A stretch of 11,300 nt of DNA from Akkermansiaceae bacterium UBA956 (GCA_002293145.1 DBCO01000017.1:1-11300); one strand, 5' to 3'. Positions 1 to 7,900 are shown, counted from the stretch's first letter. Made by a program: numbers and translations. The notes: generated by a model not told the origin, from the sequence alone.

Positions 1-102
1 GCTACAAAATCCGCGCCCGCTGCATTTCCTGCATCCATGGCACTTCCCGCTTGGCGGCAAGCTTTGCTAGGCCTGCGACGTTTTGCCACATTGGCAGAGT
101 AA
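1..102 (+). CDS. 3' end of an unidentified gene, cut by the window edge
   Basis: Frame 1 is open from the first base to a TAA at 100-102 and gives 33 residues ending ...LRRFATLAE. The piece is Ala-, Pro- and Arg-rich and ends 25 bp before the start codon of the receptor gene, so it could be the C-terminus of an upstream gene in the same direction. It is too short to show any domain or motif, and an open frame of this length can occur by chance. No function can be assigned. Confidence 0.35.
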   Translation, partial: ATKSAPAAFPASMALPAWRQALLGLRRFATLAE

Positions 103-127
103 GCAACTGTGATATCATCGGCCCCTC

Positions 128-2194
128 ATGACCCGTAAATCACATCTATTGACACTCGCATGTTTAATCAACGCTCTTAATGCTGAGGATCATTCGCAAA
201 ACCTTGCGCCTATAGTAGTGCAAGGAAAAAAAGAACCTGCTACGCTTACGGTACCAAGCGCCGCGGCAAGTCGTGACGAACTTGCAAAAACCCCTGGTGG
301 CACAGAAGTCGTTGAGGCTGAGAGATACCTCACCGGCCGATCTTCCACACTTGCTGATACATTTTTTCTTTCTCCTGGAGTCGTAGCGCAACCGCGCTTT
401 GGCTCCGATGAAGCCAGACTTTCCATCCGTGGCTCTGGCTTGCAACGAACCTTTCACGGTCGTGGTGTCCGCGTCTTACAAGATGGCATTGCCATCAATT
501 TAGCTGATGGCGGATTTGATATGCAGTCGCTTGAGCCCACAGCGGCGGAATACATCAATGTCTGGCGCGGCGGCAATGCACTTGCTTATGGATCATCCAC
601 CTTGGGCGGGGCGATTGATTACATTTCCTACACGGGCGAATCTGCACCTGGCATACAAGCAAGAGCGGAAATCGGCTCATGGGATTATCAACGGTTCACA
701 TTGGCAGGCGGCTTTGGAGAAGGATCGCGTGATCTATTTTCGACCTTTACCTACCAAGCTCAAGATGGTTTTCGCGATCATGCAGAACAGGAAAATTTTC
801 GTTTGTTTAATAACTTCGGCTGGCAGATCAGCGATCATCTCGAGACGCGTTTTTATCTATCTGCCATCCAAAGCAACTCGGCATTGCCAGGGAGCCTGAC
901 ACGGGCACAGATGCATGATGACCCTCGTCAAGCAAATCCGAGTAATATCCTACGCGATCAACGTCGCGATTATGAACTGTTGCGTATCGCGAATAAAACG
1001 ACTTTGCGCTCAGGTGCTAACACCTTTGAAATGACAAGCGCCTTCACTTACAAAGATCTCGATCATCCGATTTTTCAGGTGATCGATCAATTGTCGAACG
1101 ACTACATGTGGGGGTTCAATGTTACCAATGAGAGTGAATTGTTTGGGCGTGAAAACCGTCTCAAAGCTGGCCTGCTTTTATCCTATGGCGAGACCAATGC
1201 CGCGCAATTCCTATATTCTTCTCCTAGCTCCTCGCAACGTGGGGCAATGTTGCAAGATGATCGCCAAGATGCCAGCAATATCGAAGTGTATGTCGAAGAC
1301 CAATATGAACTGGGCAAGGGTTTCGTTACGATTTTAGGAGCCAGCGCTGCACGCAATCATCGTGAAAATAAACGCGTTTTTGGAACCGTGAATCCGTCAA
1401 CAAACTATGCCTTGGAATATGATCAAATTGCGCCAAAAGCTGGACTGCGGTGGGATCGCCAGAATGTGCAATTTTTCGCCAATGTATCGGGAAGTTATGA
1501 GCCACCTTCCTTTAGCGAGGCGATTACCTCCAACGTCGCTCGCGATGCGCAGACGGGCATGACAGCAGAAATCGGCACACGTGGTCGCAAAGGCTCCGTT
1601 CGCTGGGATCTTGCGCTGTATCATTCACAAATCAACGATGAATTGCTTGCCATCCTCGACCCCATCACCAATCTCAGCACTACCACCAATGCGGAAGAAA
1701 CCAGCCATGCCGGTGCAGAGCTTGGCGCGGAAATCGATTTGCTCGGAAATGATTGGAATACTGAATCAGAAAATCGTCTCGTGTTACACGGTGCTTGGAC
1801 CTATGGACGTTTCCAATTTGAAAAACACCAAACAGCTGCCTACGACTACGCTGGTAACACGATCGCAGGTTTGCCACCTCACTTGGTGCGCGCCGAACTT
1901 TTGTGGAAAAATGCCGCCGGCTACTATGCTGGCCCCACCTGCGAATGGGTACCTCAGGGTGGATTTATCGATCATCGTAACACCTTGAAAAGCGATCCTT
2001 ATCACTTGATCGGCTTCAAAGTAGGACGTCGTGTAGAAGACGGCATGTCGTGGTTCGTCGAAGCCAGAAATCTCGACGATGAAGTCTTCGCGGCAACTAC
2101 GGGAGTGATCGACAACGCTGGTGGCGCTGATGCAGCACAGTTTCTCCCTGGCGATGGACTTGGTGTTTTTGCGGGTGTCGATTTCAAATGGTAA
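128..2194 (+). CDS. TonB-dependent outer-membrane receptor (probable iron/siderophore type)
   Basis: This is a 688-residue TonB-dependent receptor that would import a ligand across the outer membrane using TonB-ExbBD energy. A signal peptide (about residues 1-19, ending LINALNA) precedes a likely TonB box, IVVQGKKE, at 29-36. The plug domain runs from about 55 to 170 and includes LSIRGSGLQRTFHGRGVRVL (98-117), the segment QDGIAINLADGGFDMQ (118-133) and the plug end AYGSSTLGGAIDYIS. The rest is the 22-strand barrel region, ending in the terminal aromatic residue typical of barrel proteins (GVDFKW). The length is normal for the family and there is no N-terminal signalling domain. The stop lies 12 bp before a PepSY-type membrane protein, a partner commonly found beside siderophore receptors, so an iron ligand is likely but inferred. 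The ATG was chosen because it starts directly at the signal peptide; no clear Shine-Dalgarno site precedes it. Confidence 0.93.
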   Translation: MTRKSHLLTLACLINALNAEDHSQNLAPIVVQGKKEPATLTVPSAAASRDELAKTPGGTEVVEAERYLTGRSSTLADTFFLSPGVVAQPRFGSDEARLSIRGSGLQRTFHGRGVRVLQDGIAINLADGGFDMQSLEPTAAEYINVWRGGNALAYGSSTLGGAIDYISYTGESAPGIQARAEIGSWDYQRFTLAGGFGEGSRDLFSTFTYQAQDGFRDHAEQENFRLFNNFGWQISDHLETRFYLSAIQSNSALPGSLTRAQMHDDPRQANPSNILRDQRRDYELLRIANKTTLRSGANTFEMTSAFTYKDLDHPIFQVIDQLSNDYMWGFNVTNESELFGRENRLKAGLLLSYGETNAAQFLYSSPSSSQRGAMLQDDRQDASNIEVYVEDQYELGKGFVTILGASAARNHRENKRVFGTVNPSTNYALEYDQIAPKAGLRWDRQNVQFFANVSGSYEPPSFSEAITSNVARDAQTGMTAEIGTRGRKGSVRWDLALYHSQINDELLAILDPITNLSTTTNAEETSHAGAELGAEIDLLGNDWNTESENRLVLHGAWTYGRFQFEKHQTAAYDYAGNTIAGLPPHLVRAELLWKNAAGYYAGPTCEWVPQGGFIDHRNTLKSDPYHLIGFKVGRRVEDGMSWFVEARNLDDEVFAATTGVIDNAGGADAAQFLPGDGLGVFAGVDFKW

Positions 2195-2206
2195 GAGAAA
2201 TTTCTC

Positions 2207-2944
2207 ATGATGATCAAAGCACATTGGATTCGTAAAGCTCACAGGTGGATAGGGCTGATGTTTAGCATCACAGTCTTGATGGCCAGCGGTAGTGGCTTGA
2301 TTCACCTGTGGATGTCGCGCAGCCAACCCGCGCCGCCGCCCCTCGCTGCTCGTGCCTCCCTCTCACACATCGATGTTGATGCGATCACTGTTTCGGCAGT
2401 AGATGTGATGAAACTCATCAAAAAACAACGCTCTTCCGCTTTGGCCAAAGAAATTCATTTGCGGCAGATTTCAGGGCAACCATGGTATCAAGTTTTTCTG
2501 CATGGAGATCAAAAGGCGACCTACGTGAACGGCGTGACTGGCGAAGTCAACGATGCGATGGATGAGCAATACGCGCGCGAAATAGCGCTAGGTGCGCTCG
2601 GCACTGAAGCCATCGAACAACGCGCATACCTCACGCAATACAACTCTGAATACATCGCGATTTTCCGCATTCTTCCCGTCTATCGCTTCGATAGCAACGA
2701 TGCTATGGGCCGGCGTGTGTATGTATCCACACTCACTGGCAGTGTTACCCGTGCTACCGACGATCAAAAGCAATGGGAGGCAGATTTGTTTTCTAATTTT
2801 CACAAATGGCAATTTATTTCCCATAAGAATCTGCGCGACTGCCTGCTTGGATGTGCTACATTGGGTTCGTTCTTCGTCTCGATCCTAGGGATATGGCTAT
2901 TTTTCATCACAGGAAAATCAAAACGTGCTCGCATCAGTTCGTGA
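2207..2944 (+). CDS. PepSY-type inner-membrane protein, short two-helix form
   Basis: This 245-residue protein begins with the signature of PepSY-associated membrane proteins (RKAHRWIGLMFSITVLMASG, residues 9-28), which forms a first transmembrane segment ending in GLIHLW. A periplasmic stretch of about 170 residues holds two PepSY-like halves, WYQVFLHGDQKATYVNGVTG (92-111) and RRVYVSTLTGSV. Near the end, FHKWQFISHKN leads into a second membrane helix (about 213-235) and a basic tail. Classic PepSY_TM proteins have about four helices and 350-500 residues, so this is the reduced form often seen next to TonB receptors. It probably helps iron release or reduction after uptake; that role is inferred from context. 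The gene starts 12 bp after the receptor stop, and a weak AAGAG lies upstream, so the two are probably co-transcribed. The next in-frame ATG, at 2210, is an equally possible start. Confidence 0.82.
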   Translation: MMIKAHWIRKAHRWIGLMFSITVLMASGSGLIHLWMSRSQPAPPPLAARASLSHIDVDAITVSAVDVMKLIKKQRSSALAKEIHLRQISGQPWYQVFLHGDQKATYVNGVTGEVNDAMDEQYAREIALGALGTEAIEQRAYLTQYNSEYIAIFRILPVYRFDSNDAMGRRVYVSTLTGSVTRATDDQKQWEADLFSNFHKWQFISHKNLRDCLLGCATLGSFFVSILGIWLFFITGKSKRARISS

Positions 2945-2959
2945 GTGCCTTCGCTAGGT

Positions 2960-3140
2960 GTTCCAATGCTTTTTTGCACCTTGTAGGACTGCGTATCCTG
3001 TGTGCTATGACCAGCTCCCTATGAGCGGCTGATTCTGTGGTTCTGTATATTTCTGCGGATGCCTCGGTGAATCTTCATAACAAACAAACTTCCTCTTTGG
3101 TTTTTTCAGCGAACTTGGGACTATCCAACTCGGAATCAGA
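2960..3140 (+). pseudogene. Chimeric gene relic: SUMF1-gene leader joined to a fragment of the 1001-aa gene
   Basis: Two pieces resemble genes further along the window. Positions 3007-3056 align without gaps to 3441-3490, inside the 5' part of the SUMF1-type gene, with 38 of 50 bases identical. Positions 3053-3128 align to 7572-7647, in the 3' part of the 1001-residue gene, with 74 of 76 identical. The two pieces are joined in one reading frame: MTSSL, a stop where the intact gene has Trp, then AADSVVLYISADASVNLH. The TGG-to-TGA change and the lack of a complete ORF mark this as decayed. The higher identity of the second piece suggests it was copied more recently, or that the first comes from a diverged paralogue. 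A weaker match (AATGCTTTT at 2965-2973) may carry the similarity further upstream. Confidence 0.65.
3053..3128 (+). repeat. 76-bp direct repeat, upstream copy
   Basis: This copy is 74/76 identical to 7572-7647, in the same orientation and offset by 4519 bp. The two mismatches are at 3086 and 3123. It lies outside any intact gene, whereas the other copy codes for part of the C-terminal domain of the 1001-residue protein. Together the two copies bracket the SUMF1-type gene, the HRDC-like fragment and most of the large secreted-protein gene. Confidence 0.9.
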
Positions 3141-3149
3141 ATGTGAATC

Positions 3150-3261
3150 CACGAAATACACAAAACACACGAAAAATGGATCGTCAACCGATCATTCTTC
3201 ATGCACCGAAAAGTGATGTTTGAAAACCAATGAAATTCTCAACATTTTCGTGTATTTCGTG
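3150..3261. repeat. Intergenic inverted-repeat element with 12-bp perfect arms
   Basis: The left arm CACGAAATACAC (3150-3161) is the exact reverse complement of GTGTATTTCGTG (3250-3261). The match resumes after a 9-base interruption in the left arm: CGAAAA near 3170-3175 pairs with TTTTCG just before the right arm. The 88 bases between the 12-bp arms have no coding signal. The element sits directly after the gene relic and before the SUMF1-type gene. It resembles short palindromic 'cacgaaatacac' intergenic repeats that I recall from environmental bacterial genomes, but the family cannot be named from this window alone. Confidence 0.6.
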
Positions 3262-3368
3262 AGTTCTGGGGTTAGGAAATGGTTTTCTAGCTTTGTCAAT
3301 TTTCAGCAGTGCATTGTTGTGGACTCTATCACTTTTTTGCTTGATTGTGTAACTTGTTGCGTTACGCT

Positions 3369-4577
3369 ATGCACGTGAATGCTTTTGTCGCATATTTCCG
3401 TGCTTTCCGCGCCGTGCCTGTCTGCGCCATGTTGTGCGCCTTGACCAGTTGCCTTTGGGCGGCTGATCCGGTGGTATCGAATATTTCCGCAGTGCAGCGC
3501 GCGGGGACGAAGCTGGTGGATATCACCTATGATGTGACGGCGGATACGCCGACGGTGCTAGTTGCACTAGAAATCTCGAACGATGGCGGACAGACCTTCA
3601 CCGTGCCAGCTGTGACCACCAGTGGCGCGCTTGGCGCAGGTATTGCGACGGGGACAGGCAAGGTGATCACCTGGAATGCCGGTGTCGATTGGAATGGGCG
3701 TCCTTCCAGCCAACTGCGCTTTAAGGTGGTTGCGGATGATTTGTTTACAACGTTTGTAAGAATACCTGCAAGCAGCTTTACGATGGGACGCACCAGTGGA
3801 GATACAGATAGCAATGCTCCGCCTGTGAATGTCACCGTTAGCCAATTTTACATGGGCAAAAACGAGGTAACAAAAGCAGAGTGGGATGTGGTTAGGACCT
3901 GGGCAATCAGCAATGGTTACGCAGACTTGGGTGCAGGTGCTGGAAAAGCAAGCAATCATCCCGTGCAAACCGTTAGTTGGTGGGATGTGATCAAGTGGTG
4001 CAATGCTAAGAGTCAAAAAGAAGGACTCACTCCCTGTTACACGGTAAGCGGTTCGGTCATGAAAACAGGCACGACTGCACCTGAAATGAATTGGACGGCG
4101 AATGGCTACCGTCTGCCGACTGAGGCAGAGTGGGAAAAAGCCGCACGGGGTGGAGTGAGTGGAAAACGATTTCCGTGGGGGACGGATACGATCAGCCACA
4201 GCCAAGCGAATTATTATGCATCGACATCCTACAGCTATGATGCGAGCCGCTCGGTGAACAATTACCACCCGACTTACAATGATGGAAATACACCATACAC
4301 GTCTCCCGTCGGTAGCTTTGCAGCGAATGGATATGGACTACATGACATGGCCGGAAACGTTTGGGAGTGGTGCTGGGATTGGTACGGTGCATCGACCTAT
4401 GTGAACGGAGCGACAGATCCTCGAGGTGCTGCTTCGGGCTCGACCCGGGTGAGCCGGGGCGGCGGCTGGTACGACGGCGCGAACTACTGCCGCGCCGCAG
4501 ACCGCATCAGCTTCTTCACCCCGTCGATCACGTTCTACTACATCGGTTTCCGTGTGGCTCGCAGTTCAGTCCCCTAA
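3369..4577 (+). CDS. Secreted SUMF1/C-type-lectin-fold protein with a DGR-like variable C-terminus
   Basis: The gene encodes 402 residues from the ATG at 3369. A TTG at 3345 would add eight residues, but the ATG directly precedes a plausible signal peptide (MHVNAFVAYFRAFRAV, a hydrophobic core, then LWAADP). Residues 34-125 form a small beta-rich N-terminal domain (VVSNISAVQRAGTKLVDITY). Residues 130-397 are a formylglycine-generating-enzyme-like (SUMF1, C-type-lectin fold) domain, with IPASSFTMGR, NGYRLPTEAEWEKAARGG (245-262), GLHDMAGNVWEW (323-334), RVSRGGGW (360-367) and the terminal GFRVARSSVP. The usual catalytic Cys pair of true formylglycine-generating enzymes is not evident, because only one Cys (C374) lies in the C-terminal segment. 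A binding role is therefore more likely than sulfatase activation. The last ~45 codons look like the variable region of a DGR target (see the separate entry). A DGR-type accessory gene fragment follows 173 bp downstream. The ligand is unknown; export to the periplasm or cell surface is inferred. Confidence 0.88.
   Translation: MHVNAFVAYFRAFRAVPVCAMLCALTSCLWAADPVVSNISAVQRAGTKLVDITYDVTADTPTVLVALEISNDGGQTFTVPAVTTSGALGAGIATGTGKVITWNAGVDWNGRPSSQLRFKVVADDLFTTFVRIPASSFTMGRTSGDTDSNAPPVNVTVSQFYMGKNEVTKAEWDVVRTWAISNGYADLGAGAGKASNHPVQTVSWWDVIKWCNAKSQKEGLTPCYTVSGSVMKTGTTAPEMNWTANGYRLPTEAEWEKAARGGVSGKRFPWGTDTISHSQANYYASTSYSYDASRSVNNYHPTYNDGNTPYTSPVGSFAANGYGLHDMAGNVWEWCWDWYGASTYVNGATDPRGAASGSTRVSRGGGWYDGANYCRAADRISFFTPSITFYYIGFRVARSSVP
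4440..4574 (+). other. Putative DGR variable region (VR) with invariant 3' tail
   Basis: The 3' end of the SUMF1-type gene has the codon pattern left by adenine-specific retrohoming. At the positions occupied by runs of Asn in template-encoded versions of this fold, nearly every codon is NNC: AGC, GGC, TAC, GAC, GGC, AAC, TAC, GAC, ATC, AGC, TTC, TTC, ACC, ATC, TTC, TAC, TAC, ATC. This is what AAC codons give when the A positions are randomised. Framework codons (RGG, W, CRAA, R, P, GFRVAR) stay fixed. The unchanged tail, from about 4545 to 4574, would act as the initiation-of-mutagenic-homing segment and ends at the stop codon. In 4441-4500, 47 of 60 bases are G or C, against about half just upstream, which fits a block copied in from elsewhere. 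No matching template repeat is in the window, so activity is not shown. Confidence 0.7.
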
Positions 4578-4750
4578 ACAGCAAGCCGAGCAAGCGCAAC
4601 GGAGTAGCCAAGTGAGGGACGAACGCGGGCAACGGAGAGAAGCGTGAAAAAAATGTGAGATAACGAACGGAACGCAAAAATAAAACAGAGAAAAGTGGTA
4701 GGGGGAACACCTACCCGAAATTTTTTGAACAACGATCGCCTACGTAAAAG
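4578..4750 (+). other. Purine/A-rich spacer after the variable region, with a 9-bp direct repeat
   Basis: This stretch has no convincing gene on either strand. Its first third is GC-rich and carries the direct repeat GCAACGGAG at 4596-4604 and 4629-4637. The following bases, to about 4695, are strongly A/purine-rich on the plus strand. A hairpin with a T-run follows (separate entry). DGR targets often carry a short hairpin just after the variable region that aids homing; the only stem I see in that position, GTCCC (4569-4573) with GGGAC (4616-4620), is weak. No Asn-codon-rich template-like sequence is present. Confidence 0.5.
4697..4726 (+). terminator. Hairpin with T-run after the SUMF1-type gene
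   Basis: GGTAGG (4697-4702) pairs with CCTACC (4710-4715) across a 7-base loop, and a run of six T follows at 4721-4726 after five intervening bases. This is a weak but plausible intrinsic terminator for the variable-protein gene, 120 bp after its stop and 25 bp before the HRDC-like ORF. The short stem and the gap before the T-run lower confidence. Confidence 0.4.
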
Positions 4751-4954
4751 ATGCCTTTTGAATTTATCCAGATCCCTGCGAATGGCCAAGGAAATGCCAA
4801 AGAGGAGTTGAATCAACTGCTCCTAAGAGGTCGCATTGCTTCCGTGCGCAAGGAGTTTGTCTCTCACGGTGAGCATTCCTTCTGGGCATTTTGCGTGGAG
4901 TATCCGTCAGGTCCAGGGCTCCAAGATCTTCGTCATCATCACATGCTTGAGTGA
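4751..4954 (+). pseudogene. Truncated N-terminus of an HRDC-type DGR accessory protein
   Basis: This 67-codon ORF begins MPFEFIQIPANGQGNAKEEL and continues with LNQLLLRGRIASVRKEFV and SFWAFCVEYPSGPG. From memory of the family, this matches the N-terminal ~50-55 residues of the HRDC-domain proteins encoded beside reverse transcriptases in many DGR loci: an FxxIP start, an ELN-FL-RV core, the R-E/Q-FV motif, then SFW..CVEYLDG. Intact proteins run on through a glycine-rich linker into a KVDY-type segment and the HRDC helices, typically well over 100 residues in total. Here the similarity ends near residue 56, and an unrelated tail (LQDLRHHHMLE) leads to TGA, so the linker and HRDC domain are missing. 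The junction lies around 4915-4925. The fragment may be untranslated; no Shine-Dalgarno site is visible. Confidence 0.62.
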
Positions 4955-4993
4955 TTTTTTCCGCTTGCTTCTTTCTTATTTTTTTATCGAATT

Positions 4994-7900
4994 ATGAATC
5001 TCAAACTCACTAGAAAAATTTCCCAACTCCTTGCTCTTGTCCTGTTATGGTCAAGCACTATCAGCGTTAGCCAGGCCGGCACGGGTTTTGCAGTCACAGG
5101 TGATGTGACCGTAGTCACAAGGTATTCGGATGCAAATTTGTCCTCATTGACATCAAGCAGTGGAACTCTCAGCCCCAGCTTTTCTTCAAGCACTGCTAGC
5201 TACACGGCAAGTGTCCCCAACGCAACTTCATCAATCACTGTCACTCCAATAACCAGCAATGCCTTCGCCACGGTGCGAGTCAATGGAACGCTTGTTACCT
5301 CAGGCTCGGCGAGTCAGAGCATTTCCCTCAGCGTTGGTAGCAACACGATTACAGTAGTTGGCACAGCTGAGGACGGCACGACAACATCAACCTACACGGT
5401 TGTAGTGACGCGCATTTCGAATGTCGCAAACCTATCATCCCTTGCGCTCAGCGGTGGAACGCTAAGCCCCGCTTTCGCTGCAAACACGCCGAATTACACA
5501 GCCAGTGTCCCCAACGCAACTTCATCAATCACCGTCACACCAAGCACCACGAATGCCTTCGCCACGGTGCGAGTCAATGGCACACTGGTCAGCTCAGGTG
5601 TGGAGAGCCAGAGCATTCCCCTCAATGTAGGTAGCAATACCATCACCGTGATTACTACGGCGCAAGACGGCACGACAACATCCACCTACACGGTCGCGGT
5701 AACGCGCTTCTCGAGCGTCGCTACGCTATCTGCACTCACTCTCAGCAGTGGAACCCTGAGTCCGAGTTTTGAGACAAATACCACAACGTATTCAGCCATT
5801 GTAGCAAATCCCATTGGATCCATCACGGTCAGGCCGACGCTAACAGCAACCACAGCAACCGTAAAAGTCAATGGAACTCTTGTGACATCCGGCACACCAA
5901 GCCAAAGCATTCCTCTGAGTCTTGGTAGCAATACCATCTCGATCATTGGCACAGCGCAAGATGATACGATAACATCGACATACACTCTTACGGTATGGAA
6001 ATATCAATGCACTTTGGTCGATGCCGGTATTGCTGAAGGGGGTAGTGCCTCCATATCATGGAATGCGGTGGATGTCGCCACACTAACGGCTACGCCCAAT
6101 TCCGGTTATCTCTTTGGCGCATGGACAGGCGATGCATCAGGCTCGGACAATCCTGCTGCGGTAGTAATGGACTCGGATAAAACGGTGGGAGCCACGTTTG
6201 TCGAAGACACCCGCGATCCTGACAGTGATGGTCTCACCAATTACCAAGAAATCATCGTGCGCCTCACCAACCCCAATGTTGCCGATAGCGACTCAGATGG
6301 AGTGAATGACGGGCAGGAAGTAATCGATACCACCAATCCTCTTGTCGCTGACACCGATGACGATGGCCTCAGTGATGGCGAAGAAAAAACTCGCAACACC
6401 AATCCACTTGCCAAAGACACCGATGGCGATGGCCTGAGTGATTTGGAGGAAGAACTGAATACCAAGACCAATCCGCTCCTTGCTGATACGGATGGAGACT
6501 CGATTTCCGATGCGCTGGAAGACACGGACAATGACGGGATTTCCAACCTCCGCGAAGTGACCGAACTCAAGACTGATCCTTTGCTTGTCGATACGGATGC
6601 CGATGGGCTTAGCGATACCTATGAACTAATCTACAAGGGAAGCGTGGCCGCCTTTGCACCGCGCATCGGTGATCGTCTGCGCTTCGAGCTGCGCGAGCTC
6701 GTGCCACAAGGAACGCTGAAGTTGGTGGGAGCTTTGCCTACGGGGTTGTTCTTCAATGCCGTCACGGGTGTGCTAGAAGGCAAGCTCACCGGCAAGCCGG
6801 GCTTGGTGAAATTGTCGATCCAGGTGCTAAATGGCAAAACGGTATTACGAACCATTCCGCTTCAGTTCACAGTATTGGCATTCCCCTCAGGTCTTATCGG
6901 AACCTGGCAGGTCTTACTGGAGGATGCGAATGGCAGCCCTCAAGGAATGATCACTACCTTGATCAGTTCACCTGGGGTCTGGAGTGCACAGTACGATTCC
7001 CTCGGAACCAAGACGCTAAGGAGCTCCAAGGGCGTCTTTGATCTCACGCCATCGATGGATCGTGCCGCGATTGCCATTACCTTCCCAGTCGTATCGCTCA
7101 CGCCGGCCTTTTCTAGTAGTTGGCAGATCGATGCAACGACGGCCTTGGCTGCTGGCAGCTACGCACAAGGAACTCTCCGTGGATTCCGCTTGGCAAAAAC
7201 GGGCGAGCTGCCGACAGCATCACGGCAAATCACCATGGTGATCGATCAGGGGGAACAGGATGGATACCAGATTCCAGCCGGTCTCGGTTGGGCAACGGGA
7301 ACACTCGGCACGACAGGTAGCCTTCCCCTAAGTGGACAACTGGGTGATGCTCAATCCCTCAAGACTACGGTGAGGCTCAGTGCCACGGGACAAGCGATGA
7401 TGTGGGTGAAGCCGTATCGGAATCTGAATTCGTTGATCGGCGGAATCATCTCTCTGCGTGATACCGGTATTGTTCCGCAAAGCCCATACACCTCGATCCG
7501 AAACGGACTTTCTTGGCGCCGTGTGGCGGACAATGCTGAATTATCCTACAGCAGTGGCTTCGGTCCCTTAGCTGCGGATGCCTCGGTGAATCTTCATAAC
7601 AAACCAACTTCCTCTTTGGTTTTTTCAGCGAACTTGGGACTCTCCAATAGCGAGTTCAGAAACGTAGTCTTCGATGGTGGCGGGCTGCCGAGCGCCGAAC
7701 AATTCACCGCGATGCCAGAACGGTTTGTGATGGATTCCACCTATAAGTTGAACCCCGTGGCATTGCCAGGTCGCGTGATGGCCTTGTGGCAAGGGGTCAT
7801 CAACTCCACTGCGGGAAGCTTCACTGGAACCATCGCGCTCGATGCAAGCAACAGCGGCATTCTCAAGGGCAATGCAAGTGTATCTGGCGTGGTATTTCGC

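Noticed and set aside
1784..2326. A 180-codon minus-strand ORF across the receptor/PepSY junction
   Set aside because: It overlaps the ends of two well-supported plus-strand genes and shows no domain.
3567..4268. A 233-codon minus-strand ORF opposite the SUMF1-type gene
   Set aside because: It has no recognisable motif, and the plus strand carries unmistakable protein-family signatures throughout.
3369..4577. A genuine formylglycine-generating enzyme that activates sulfatases
   Set aside because: The fold is the same, but the C-terminal segment has one Cys instead of the usual catalytic pair and carries a hypervariable codon pattern, and no sulfatase gene is nearby. A binding protein is more likely.
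4361..4615. An 84-codon ORF in another frame across the variable region
   Set aside because: It overlaps the SUMF1 domain in a different frame, its Arg/Leu-rich composition follows from the GC-rich block, and the main frame has clear family motifs.
4578..4750. A template repeat of the DGR hidden in the spacer
   Set aside because: The stretch is A-rich but shows no alignable framework (RGG-W, CRAA-R, GFRVAR codons) to the variable region, so it is not a template.
5132..6001. A CRISPR-like or satellite array
   Set aside because: The period is 294 bp, stays in frame, and encodes a recognised beta-sandwich repeat, so it is a protein-domain duplication.
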